Shown: piece after piece, positions 43,767 through 51,064 of the stretch | How positions within the stretch are numbered: position 1 is the stretch's first letter | Layout of the letters: the number at the start of each line of letters is the position of its first letter | Assembly: GCF_024213555.1 (NCBI RefSeq) | Contig: NZ_JANAVO010000004.1 | Location: 62,001-126,000, forward strand | Reading direction: 5' to 3' | Source: Allokutzneria sp. A3M-2-11 16 | Lineage (GTDB): Bacteria > Actinomycetota > Actinomycetes > Mycobacteriales > Pseudonocardiaceae | DNA length: 64,000 bases | Notes under the pieces: generated by a model | Database searches by the model: none | What the model saw: the letters and a program-made list of their open reading frames with translations, nothing else | What the model was told of the DNA's origin: nothing | Made by a program: the position numbers and the translations under genes

Positions 43767-45742
43767 CCCCGTTCCGCCTCGCCGCGAACGAGCTGCGCCG
43801 GCTGACCGCGGGGAAGCTCCCCCGGCTGGCCGTGCTGGCGATCACCCTCGTCCCGCTGCTCTACGGGGCGCTCTACCTCTACGCCAACTGGGACCCGTAC
43901 GGGAAACTCAGCGAGGTGCCCGCGGCGCTCGTGGTCGCGGACACCGGGGCGAGCCGCGACGACGGCACCGAACTCAAGGCCGGGCAGAAGATCGCCGACA
44001 AGCTCGACGACTCCGGCACCTTCTCCTGGACCAAGACCGACGCGGCCGACGCCGACGCCGGGGTGCGCGACGGGCGGTACACCTTCTCGATCACGCTGCC
44101 CGCGGACTTCTCCCAGGCGCTGCTCTCCCCCGCCGAGTACAAGCCGCGCCAGGGCATCATCGTGATGACCACCAACGACGCCAACAACTACCTGGTCAGC
44201 ACGATCGCGGACAAGGTGGTCGGCGAGGTGCGGCGGGCGGTGTCCTCCGAGGTCGGCACCGAGGCCGCGGACAAGCTGCTGGTCGGCTTCTCCACCATGC
44301 GGGAGAAGACCCAGCAGGCCGCCGAGGGCGCGGGCAAGCTCGCGGACGGTTCGGTGAAGGTGCGCGACGGCGTCGGCACCGCCCGGGAGAAGATCAACGA
44401 GCTGGGCACCGGGCTGACGAAGCTCGCCGAGGGCGGGCAGAAGCTCAACGACGGGATCGTCAAGCTCTCCGGCGGGCTCGGCGAACTGCGCACCAAGACC
44501 GCGGAGCTGCCGACGAAGTCCAAGCAGCTGGCGGACGGCGCGAAGCAGGTGTCCGACGGCAACAAGCAGCTGGCGGACAGGGGAGCCGCGGTCGCGGACG
44601 CGGCGAAGCAGCTGGTCGACACGCTGGACGGCAAGCGGGACGACATCGCGAAGAAGCTGCGCGCGCTCGGGCTGCCCGAGGAGCAGGTGCAGAAGGTGCT
44701 CGGCCTGATGAACGAGGCGGGCAAGCCGTTGCACCAGGCCAACGACAAGGTCCAGGGCCTGTCCGGGCAGCTCAAAACGCTTGCCAATGGCGCAAAGCAG
44801 GTCTCGGACGGGGCCGCGACGCTCGCCGCGCAGACCCCGCGGCTGAGCTCGGCGATCAAGCAGCTCGACGACGGCGCCGGTCAGCTGGCCGAGAAGACCC
44901 CGGAGCTGCGCGACGGCCTGAAGAAGGCCAGCACCGGCGCGGGCCAGCTCTACGACGGCACCAAGCCGCTGACCGAGGGCGCGGTCCAGGTCGCGGATGG
45001 CAACAAGGAGCTGGCGGGCAAGCTCGGCGAGGGCGTCGAGACCATCCCGAACCTCGACGAGCAGACCCGCAAGGACACCGCGCGGACCATCGGCGACCCG
45101 ATCTCGGTGCGCGCCATCGGGGAGAACAAGGCGGGCAGCTACGGTGCCGGGCTCGCCCCGTTCTTCCTCGGCCTCGCCAGCTGGATCGGCGCGTTCGTGA
45201 TGTTCCTGCTGGTGCGCCCGCTCTCTCGGCGGGCGCTGACCTCCGGGGCGGCACCGTGGCGGGTCGCGCTCGGCGGCTGGCTGCCCGCCGCGCTGCTCGG
45301 CAGCCTGCAGGTCTCGCTGCTGTTCCTGGTGGTGACGACGGCGATCGGGGTCAGTCCGGCGAACCCTTTGGGGACACTGGGTTTCATGGTGCTGACGTCA
45401 TTGGCGTTCACCGCGGTCCTGCACGGGCTCAACGCGCTGCTCGGGCCGAGCGGGAAGTTCGTCGCGCTGGTGCTGCTGGTGTTGCAGCTGACCACGGCGG
45501 GCGGCACGTTCCCGTGGCAGACCACGCCGGAGCCGCTGCACGTGCTGCACCTGGTGCTCCCGCTGTCCTATGTGGTCGACGGGCTGCGGCACCTGATCTA
45601 CGGCGGCGGCTGGGCGAACATGGGCACCGACATCGGCGTCCTCGGCGGATATCTGATCTTCGGCTTGCTGTTGGCGGTGCTGGCCGCGTACAAGCAGAAG
45701 GTGTGGACGCCCAACCGCCTCAAGCCGGAGCTCGTGCTGTGA
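43763..45742 (+). CDS. YhgE/Pip-domain membrane protein
   Basis: A 659-residue membrane protein. One helix near the N-terminus (LAVLAITLVPLLYGALYLYANWDPY) is followed by a long extracytoplasmic region (about 40-440) with repeated heptad-like segments such as KLADGSVKVRDG, KLNDGIVKLSGG and QLADGAKQVSDG. About five helices at 460-640 complete it. This is the YhgE/Pip (phage infection protein, ABC-2-like) architecture. It would export a substrate with the ATPase-like partner, which overlaps it by 4 bases. The repressor gene overlaps its 3' end. Confidence 0.88.
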   Translation: MTPFRLAANELRRLTAGKLPRLAVLAITLVPLLYGALYLYANWDPYGKLSEVPAALVVADTGASRDDGTELKAGQKIADKLDDSGTFSWTKTDAADADAGVRDGRYTFSITLPADFSQALLSPAEYKPRQGIIVMTTNDANNYLVSTIADKVVGEVRRAVSSEVGTEAADKLLVGFSTMREKTQQAAEGAGKLADGSVKVRDGVGTAREKINELGTGLTKLAEGGQKLNDGIVKLSGGLGELRTKTAELPTKSKQLADGAKQVSDGNKQLADRGAAVADAAKQLVDTLDGKRDDIAKKLRALGLPEEQVQKVLGLMNEAGKPLHQANDKVQGLSGQLKTLANGAKQVSDGAATLAAQTPRLSSAIKQLDDGAGQLAEKTPELRDGLKKASTGAGQLYDGTKPLTEGAVQVADGNKELAGKLGEGVETIPNLDEQTRKDTARTIGDPISVRAIGENKAGSYGAGLAPFFLGLASWIGAFVMFLLVRPLSRRALTSGAAPWRVALGGWLPAALLGSLQVSLLFLVVTTAIGVSPANPLGTLGFMVLTSLAFTAVLHGLNALLGPSGKFVALVLLVLQLTTAGGTFPWQTTPEPLHVLHLVLPLSYVVDGLRHLIYGGGWANMGTDIGVLGGYLIFGLLLAVLAAYKQKVWTPNRLKPELVL

Positions 45743-46320
45743 ACCCCAGGCCCGCGCGCACCGCGGTGACCAAGCAGAAGCTCTTCGACGCCGCGCTGCG
45801 GCTGCTCGGGGAGCGCGGGGCCGCCGAGGTGACGGTCGACGAGATCGCCTCGGCGGCCGGGGTCGCCAAGGGCACCGTCTACTACAACTTCGGCAGCAAG
45901 GACGCGCTGATCGACGCGTTGCTGCGGCACGGGGTCGACCTGCTCGCGGAGCGGCTGCGGCCCGAGGGCAGCGACGACGCGGTGGAGCACCTGGTCGGCG
46001 CTTCGCTGGAGTTCTTCCGCGACTACCCCGCCTTCGGCCAGCTGCTGGTGAGCGAGATGTGGCGCAGCCCGGGGCAGTGGCACGGCACGCTGAGCCTGCT
46101 CCGCGACGACATCGTGGCCATCTTCAAGCAGGTGGTACAGCGTTCCGCGGACGCCGGGAAGCTGCCAGACGGCGTGCAGGCGGGCACGGCGTCCGCGGCC
46201 CTGTTCGGCACGCTCCTGGTCGTGGCCCTGGACTGGCAGGTGTTCCAGCCGGACCGGAGCCTCGACCAGGTGCGCGACTCGGTGATGCTGCTGGTGCGCG
46301 GGGTCACGCCACGCGCTTGA
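45739..46320 (+). CDS. TetR-family repressor of the YhgE/Pip operon
   Basis: A 193-residue TetR protein with the helix-turn-helix VTVDEIASAAGVAKGTVYYNF at about 31-51. GTG 45739 overlaps the YhgE/Pip stop (GTGA). The 26-bp palindrome in front of the operon is the probable operator, giving a self-regulated export operon. Its 3' end overlaps the convergent esterase gene by 17 bases. Confidence 0.86.
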   Translation: MNPRPARTAVTKQKLFDAALRLLGERGAAEVTVDEIASAAGVAKGTVYYNFGSKDALIDALLRHGVDLLAERLRPEGSDDAVEHLVGASLEFFRDYPAFGQLLVSEMWRSPGQWHGTLSLLRDDIVAIFKQVVQRSADAGKLPDGVQAGTASAALFGTLLVVALDWQVFQPDRSLDQVRDSVMLLVRGVTPRA

Positions 46321-47182
46321 CCCACTCCCCGATCCGGTCGAGGAAGGTCGTCGCGGTCGGCAGGTGCCCGGTCGGGTCGAACAGGACGGCCGCGTGGAAG
46401 GCGTGCGTCATGCCCTCGTAGAGGTCGAGGGTGACGTCGACCCCGGCCGCGGCGGCGGCTTCGGCGAAGCGCACCGAGTCGTCGAGCAGGACCTCGTCCT
46501 GGCCCACCGCGAGAAGGATCGGTGGCAGCCCGTGGAAATCGCCGAACAACGGCGACTGCGGGGCCTGGTCCGGCCGGGCACCGCCGAGGTAGGCCGGACC
46601 GACCCCGCCCATGACGCTCGGGTCGATGACGTCACCGCCCCTGTTGGCCTTGATCGATGGGCTGGACTCGGTGAAGTCGGTGACCGGCGAGACAGGAATG
46701 GCCCCCGCGGGCAACGGATCTCCGGCCGCGGCGAGCGCGAGCAGGGTCGAGAGCACGAGCGTGCCACCGGCCGACTCACCGACAAGAACGATCTTCGTCG
46801 GTGGAATCCCTTGCCGCACAAGGCTTCTGTAGGTCTCGACGATATCGTCCATGGCCGCCGGGAACGGATGCGCGGGGGCGAGCCGGTAGTCCACGGCGAA
46901 GACCGGGCGCCCGGTGGCCTGGGAGAGCCGGTGCGCCATGATCCGCTCCATCGGCGGGTTGCTGTGGGCGAAACCGCCTCCGTGCACGTAGATCGTCACG
47001 CCGGAGGCGGGCGTGCGGCCCGATCCGTTGACCCACATGCCCGGGACGCCCCCGGTGGGCAGCACGTCCGGGGTCAGGTCGGCGGCCGGGTCGATCGTGG
47101 GCGGATCAGTGAAGAACGCCGCGAGCAGTTCGCGGACGGCAGCGCTTTCCTCCGCTGTCGCGGAAATGGTGTTGACGCGCAA
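46304..47182 (-). CDS. HSL-family alpha/beta hydrolase (esterase)
   Basis: A protein of about 292 residues in the hormone-sensitive-lipase group: oxyanion motif YVHGGGFAHS, nucleophile GESAGG, acid in VGQDEVLLDD, and His in GMTHAFH. It would hydrolyse small esters or lactones in the cytoplasm. TTG 47182 was chosen because AAAGGA lies 6 bases upstream; a GTG at 47218 gives 12 extra residues without ribosome-site support. The 199-bp gap behind the start contains nothing clear. Confidence 0.83.
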   Translation of the reverse strand: MRVNTISATAEESAAVRELLAAFFTDPPTIDPAADLTPDVLPTGGVPGMWVNGSGRTPASGVTIYVHGGGFAHSNPPMERIMAHRLSQATGRPVFAVDYRLAPAHPFPAAMDDIVETYRSLVRQGIPPTKIVLVGESAGGTLVLSTLLALAAAGDPLPAGAIPVSPVTDFTESSPSIKANRGGDVIDPSVMGGVGPAYLGGARPDQAPQSPLFGDFHGLPPILLAVGQDEVLLDDSVRFAEAAAAAGVDVTLDLYEGMTHAFHAAVLFDPTGHLPTATTFLDRIGEWVKRVA

Positions 47183-47417
47183 AAACAATCCTTTCAGGCA
47201 TGGGTGCAATCCGCGCACGGGCGCGGCGAAGAAAATGCGGGCGGGCAGCGCGGAACCACGGCAAGAGGGGGTAACGCGCGCAGGATGCGCTCAGCAGGCG
47301 CCAGTGCGGTGAGGAGTCACGGCATCATCCCGGGGTACGGTGCCGCCTAGCCGCCGCCGTCCTCCTGGCAGCGTCACACGACACGAAATGCATCCCAGTC
47401 GACGCGCACGCCTTTTG

Positions 47418-48194
47418 TCAAGAGTTCTCGACGTCCACGAATCCGTATTCCGCGGAGAGATCGGCGACAGTGACGGTACGGCCGGAATGGCGTGTCACGT
47501 CAGGATCGGCGAGCAGTGCGCACACCGCGCGGCCCGGGAACTCGATCGAGTCGGACTCCGGCGGAACGGCTCCCCCGAGCGCGGCGGTGATCGCCTCGGT
47601 CCGGGTGAAGCCGGGGGACAACGCCAGCGCGGCGGCACCGTGCGGCGCCAGGTCCCGCGCGAGGGTCGCGGCCAGCCTGCTGATCGCGGTCATCGCCAGG
47701 TCGTAGAAGGCATGCCCGCCAAGCACTTCGTCGGCGTCGTGGGCGTAGCCGGTGAGCACCGCCAGCCCGCGGCGCTCGATCAGCAGCGGCGCGGCGTGCC
47801 ACGCGGTGAGGGCGTGCCCGCGCACTCCCGAGTCGATCATGTTGTGCCAGTGGGCCCACGGCAGGGTCCAGAACGGCCCACCGCGGAACGGCAGCGCGTT
47901 GCCGTCGAAAGCGTTGGCCACCAACAGGTCCAGGCCGCCGTGCGCCACGCGGACCCGCTCGAAGAGCCCGGCGACCGCGTCGTCGTCGGTGACGTCGACG
48001 ACCACGGGAATCCCGCGCCCACCGCGGCGGTCCACCTGCTCCGCGGTGTCCTCGACGGTTCCTGGCAGCTCGGAGTGCTTGCGCGCGCGGGATTCGCGAT
48101 CGGTGACGTACACGGTCGCGCCCTGTTCAGCGAGGGCGAGCGCCACGCCCCGGCCGACTCCGCGAGCGGCCCCGGTGATCACGGCGACCGTCAT
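47418..48194 (-). CDS. SDR-family protein with altered active site
   Basis: A 258-residue SDR with cofactor motif TGAARGVGRG at about 7-16 and the NAF loop in place of NAG. At the catalytic site the usual YxxxK reads YDLAM, so the Lys is missing and the general acid/base set is incomplete. It may be a weak or inactive dehydrogenase, or use another residue. ATG 48194 follows GGAGGTGG. It is divergent from an ArsR-type gene and shares its operator region. Confidence 0.76.
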   Translation of the reverse strand: MTVAVITGAARGVGRGVALALAEQGATVYVTDRESRARKHSELPGTVEDTAEQVDRRGGRGIPVVVDVTDDDAVAGLFERVRVAHGGLDLLVANAFDGNALPFRGGPFWTLPWAHWHNMIDSGVRGHALTAWHAAPLLIERRGLAVLTGYAHDADEVLGGHAFYDLAMTAISRLAATLARDLAPHGAAALALSPGFTRTEAITAALGGAVPPESDSIEFPGRAVCALLADPDVTRHSGRTVTVADLSAEYGFVDVENS

Positions 48195-48224
48195 CTCCAC
48201 CACCTCCGGCTTGCTCCACCAGTG

Positions 48225-48248
48225 ATATGTGGGTATATAACCACATAT
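48225..48248. promoter_or_regulatory. ArsR-type operator overlapping a start codon
   Basis: A perfect inverted repeat ATATGTGG - GTATATAA - CCACATAT. Its right arm covers the first two bases of the ATG at 48247. The centre is a TATA-like -10 region for the ArsR gene. A bound repressor would block both divergent promoters. Confidence 0.68.
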
Positions 48249-49005
48249 GAGCCGCCGAGTGGTACCCGACGAGGACCGGATCTGGCACGCCCTCGCCGAT
48301 CCGACCCGCCGCGCGATCCTGGACGCGCTGCGCTCCGGGCCGCGCACCACCGGCACGCTGGCCTGCGGCTTCCCCACCACGCGGTACACGGTGATGGGGC
48401 ACCTCGACGTGCTGGCCGAGGTCGGCCTGATCACCGTGGAGCGCCGGGGGCGGGAACGGCTCAACCACCTGACCGCGGTGCCGCTGCGCGAGGCGTACCG
48501 GCGATGGGTCCGGCCGCTGGCGGAGTCCGCGGCCGACACGCTGCTGCGCCTCGGCGAGGCGGCGGAGGAAAGGAGTGCGGCGATGGATGTCCAGGCGCAG
48601 CACCGGGTCCGGGCCGATGTGGCCCGCACCTGGGAGACGGTGATGGACCTGCCCCGGTGGTGGCCGCGGCGGTGGAGCGAAGGCCAGCGCCTGGTGTTCG
48701 AGCCCGTCGTCGGCGGCAGGCTCGGCCCGGCCAACGGCGAGTTCGACGACGGCGCCGAAGGTGAGCTGTGGGGCGTGGTCACCGCGCTGCGGCCGCGGCG
48801 GGAACTGGTCGTCGACGGGGCGATGGGCCTGGCCGGTCCCGTGCTCGGGCAGTGGCGGATGATCTTGGAGCCGATCGGCGACGAGACGACCGTGACGCTG
48901 CGGCACCGGGTTCTCGGCGAGGTCGGCGACGAGGACCGGGACTGCTACGCCACCGGGTGGGTGGAGAACCTGGCCCGCCTCGCCGCCGCCGCGGAGAACC
49001 GGTGA
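48247..49005 (+). CDS. ArsR-family regulator fused to an SRPBCC domain
   Basis: A 252-residue fusion. The ArsR winged helix is at about 10-85 (DEDRIWHALADPTRRAILDALRSGPRTTGTLA, then VMGHLDVLAEVGLI). An SRPBCC/AHSA1-like lipid- or ligand-binding domain occupies about 115-250 (VQAQHRVRADVARTWETVMDLPRWWPRRW). The second domain may sense a hydrophobic ligand. It starts within its own operator and is likely leaderless. It overlaps the following methyltransferase gene by 4 bases. Confidence 0.8.
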   Translation: MSRRVVPDEDRIWHALADPTRRAILDALRSGPRTTGTLACGFPTTRYTVMGHLDVLAEVGLITVERRGRERLNHLTAVPLREAYRRWVRPLAESAADTLLRLGEAAEERSAAMDVQAQHRVRADVARTWETVMDLPRWWPRRWSEGQRLVFEPVVGGRLGPANGEFDDGAEGELWGVVTALRPRRELVVDGAMGLAGPVLGQWRMILEPIGDETTVTLRHRVLGEVGDEDRDCYATGWVENLARLAAAAENR

Positions 49006-49505
49006 ACGTCCCGGACCGCGTGCGCTGGGCGGTCGAGGTGCTCGATCCGCGGCCGGAGGACGAGATCCTGGAGATCGGATCAGGCCCGGGTGTCGCCGCC
49101 TCCCTTGTCTGCCAACGACTCCAGAGCGGACGACTGCTGGCGCTCGACCGCTCCCCCGTCGCCGTCGAGCGGATCGGCGAGCGCAACGCCGACCACGTCG
49201 CCGCTGGCAGGCTCGCCGTACGGCAGTCCGCGCTGGCCGACCTCATCGTGCCGCCGAGCAGCTTCGACAAGGCCTTCGCGGTCAACGTCAACGTGTTCTG
49301 GGTCGGTGATCCCGCTCGCGAGCTGGCCGTGCTCAAAGCGGCACTGCGCGAGGGCGGGAGCCTGCACATCCTTTATGGCGCAGGAGGTCCGACCTCGGCC
49401 GACCGCGTCACCGGACCCGTCGCCGCGGCGCTGCGGGAACACGGCTTCGCGGAGGTCACCGCGCGCGCCTCGGCATTCGGCATCGGGGTTACCGCTCGGC
49501 GATGA
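49002..49505 (+). CDS. Small SAM-dependent methyltransferase
   Basis: A 167-residue Rossmann methyltransferase: motif I ILEIGSGPGVAASLVC at about 21-36, LLALDRSPVAVER, and FDKAFAVNVNVFW. Its short length means only the catalytic core. It overlaps the ArsR-SRPBCC stop by 4 bases, so it is controlled by that regulator. Its 3' end overlaps the convergent SRPBCC gene by 17 bases. Confidence 0.77.
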   Translation: MNVPDRVRWAVEVLDPRPEDEILEIGSGPGVAASLVCQRLQSGRLLALDRSPVAVERIGERNADHVAAGRLAVRQSALADLIVPPSSFDKAFAVNVNVFWVGDPARELAVLKAALREGGSLHILYGAGGPTSADRVTGPVAAALREHGFAEVTARASAFGIGVTARR

Positions 49506-49923
49506 GCTTTTCCAGTGCGGCGAGCTGGGTTTCGATGCCGCGCTGCCGCCACTCCGGCTCCTCGTGGCCGTCGAGGTAGGCGCCCTGTTCGGTGACGAGC
49601 AGGTGGGTACCGCCGCCGGACGCCTCGAACTGCACGGTCGTCTGCGACACGGTGGCCACGGTGTCGCCCGCGCGGAGCACTCCGCTGCAAACGATGCGCT
49701 CGTCGGCCACGATCTCGCGGTACACGGCCTCGAACGTCAGCTTGGTGCCGTCGTGGACGCCGCTGGCGATCTCCGTGCCGCCCTCGCGGAAGTCCAGCTC
49801 GTGCTCGGCGCCCGGCCCGGCGAACCACTTCGCCTTGCTCTCCGGGTCGGCCCACAGCGCGAAGACCTTCGCGGGCGGGGCCGGGAAATCGCGCTCCAGC
49901 GTGAACGTCGCGTGCTTGATCAT
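49489..49923 (-). CDS. SRPBCC/AHSA1-family protein
   Basis: A 144-residue START-like fold protein: MIKHATFTLERDFPAPPAKVFALWADPESKAKWFAGP, ending LAALEKLIAER. This group binds hydrophobic ligands and normally sits beside an ArsR gene, as here. ATG 49923 follows GAGGAGCG. It is co-transcribed with the ArsR gene, 10 bases downstream of it. Confidence 0.83.
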   Translation of the reverse strand: MIKHATFTLERDFPAPPAKVFALWADPESKAKWFAGPGAEHELDFREGGTEIASGVHDGTKLTFEAVYREIVADERIVCSGVLRAGDTVATVSQTTVQFEASGGGTHLLVTEQGAYLDGHEEPEWRQRGIETQLAALEKLIAER

Positions 49924-49933
49924 GGGTCGCTCC

Positions 49934-50260
49934 TCACGAGTCGGGTTCCAGTAGCTCGCCCAGCCGGTCGAGGCGGTCCTCCCAGCCGGTGCGCTGCCCG
50001 GAGAGCCAGCCCTCCGCCAGCCGCAGGCCCTCGGGCCGGAGCGCGCACGTGCGGACCCGGCCCACCTTCTCGGTGCGCACCAGCCCACAGGCTTCGAGCA
50101 CCTTCAGGTGCTGCATGACGGCCTGGAGGGTCATCGAGTGCGAGCCCGCCAGCTCGCTCACGGACGCGGGCCCCCGGACGAGCCGCTCGACCACGTCGCG
50201 CCGGGTGCTGTCGGCCAGCGCGTGGAACAACCGGTCCAACCGGCCTCGATGGTCAAGCAT
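49934..50260 (-). CDS. ArsR-family transcriptional regulator
   Basis: A 108-residue winged-helix protein: RLDRLFHALADSTRRDVVERLVRGPASVSELAGSHSMTLQAVMQHLKVLEACGLV, with no metal-binding Cys cluster. It forms an operon with the downstream SRPBCC gene and probably represses it. ATG 50260 matches the family start. The dyad at 50293 sits just upstream. Confidence 0.84.
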   Translation of the reverse strand: MLDHRGRLDRLFHALADSTRRDVVERLVRGPASVSELAGSHSMTLQAVMQHLKVLEACGLVRTEKVGRVRTCALRPEGLRLAEGWLSGQRTGWEDRLDRLGELLEPDS

Positions 50261-50292
50261 GGACTTGAGTATCGACCCGGCCCGCCCAATAG

Positions 50293-50308
50293 TCAAGTAA
50301 TCGCTTGA
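50293..50308. promoter_or_regulatory. Candidate ArsR operator
   Basis: TCAAG - TAATCG - CTTGA, 33 bases upstream of the ArsR start. A related half-site, ACTTGAGTATC, recurs at about 50263, closer to the start codon. Confidence 0.42.
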
Positions 50309-50324
50309 GTATCCGGGCGGAAAA

Positions 50325-50362
50325 GATCCCCGCCCAGCTGGGACGGCAGCTGGACGGGGATC
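50325..50362 (-). terminator. Terminator of the NlpC/P60-like gene
   Basis: GATCCCCGCCCAGCT pairs with AGCTGGACGGGGATC with one mismatch around a short loop, 10 bases past the stop at 50372. Confidence 0.65.
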
Positions 50363-50371
50363 GCCTGGTTC

Positions 50372-50851
50372 CTAGCGGCCGGGCCAGCTGGACGGGGCGT
50401 CCGCCCAGCCCGCGTTGCTCGCGGTGCTCAGGATCTCGATCTTCGAGCTCTTCTGGCCGGTGCTGACCGCCGTGCCGTTGCCCAGCGAGACCACGACGTG
50501 GCCGTAGGTCGAGCTCATGAACATGAAGACCAGCGTGCCCGCGGGCGCGGAGCCGGACTTGAGGCGCCCGGCGGCCTTCGCCGCGTTGTAGTGCGCCTTC
50601 GCCGAGGCGTAGCGGCCACTGGTGCCGTAGGCCAGCTCGACGAACAGCTCGCAGTAGTGGTGGTACTGGCTCTTGCCGACCATCGACCTCGCCCAGGACA
50701 CGGCCTTGGCGCGACCGGGATGGGCGGCGGCGACGGAGACCTCGTCGGCGGGAGCCGCCGGGGCCGCCATGGCGACCGGGGTCGCGGCACCGACGCTGGC
50801 CAGCGCGAGGGCGCACGCGGTGCCCAGCTTGGCGAAAGCAGAAAGACGCAT
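50372..50851 (-). CDS. Secreted NlpC/P60-like cysteine hydrolase
   Basis: A 159-residue exported protein. The signal peptide is about 1-31 (LSAFAKLGTACALALASVGA then AMAAPA). The mature part has the Cys in KSQYHHYCELFVELAYG and the His in SSTYGHVVVSLGNG, the order and spacing of NlpC/P60-CHAP peptidases that cut cell-wall peptides. The domain is minimal and the third polar residue is not certain. ATG 50851 is 6 bases after GGAGG. It ends before a terminator. Confidence 0.68.
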   Translation of the reverse strand: MRLSAFAKLGTACALALASVGAATPVAMAAPAAPADEVSVAAAHPGRAKAVSWARSMVGKSQYHHYCELFVELAYGTSGRYASAKAHYNAAKAAGRLKSGSAPAGTLVFMFMSSTYGHVVVSLGNGTAVSTGQKSSKIEILSTASNAGWADAPSSWPGR

Positions 50852-51064
50852 CACAAACCTCCGTTGTGAAGGGGGGCAGGGGTCCCGGTGGAGAAGATCC
50901 GCGTGCCCGCTTGTCTCTCGCTGGTCCCGAATCGTCCTCTCAGCCCCTTGAGAGAGGGTTATCGCAGGTCAGACCGTAAGAGGCATTCGGTTGTTCGAAG
51001 GTGCCTGGAGCTCACACCGCGCGGCGGTGAAGATTGGGCTCCGCGATGTTGGGGGAGGCGAGAA

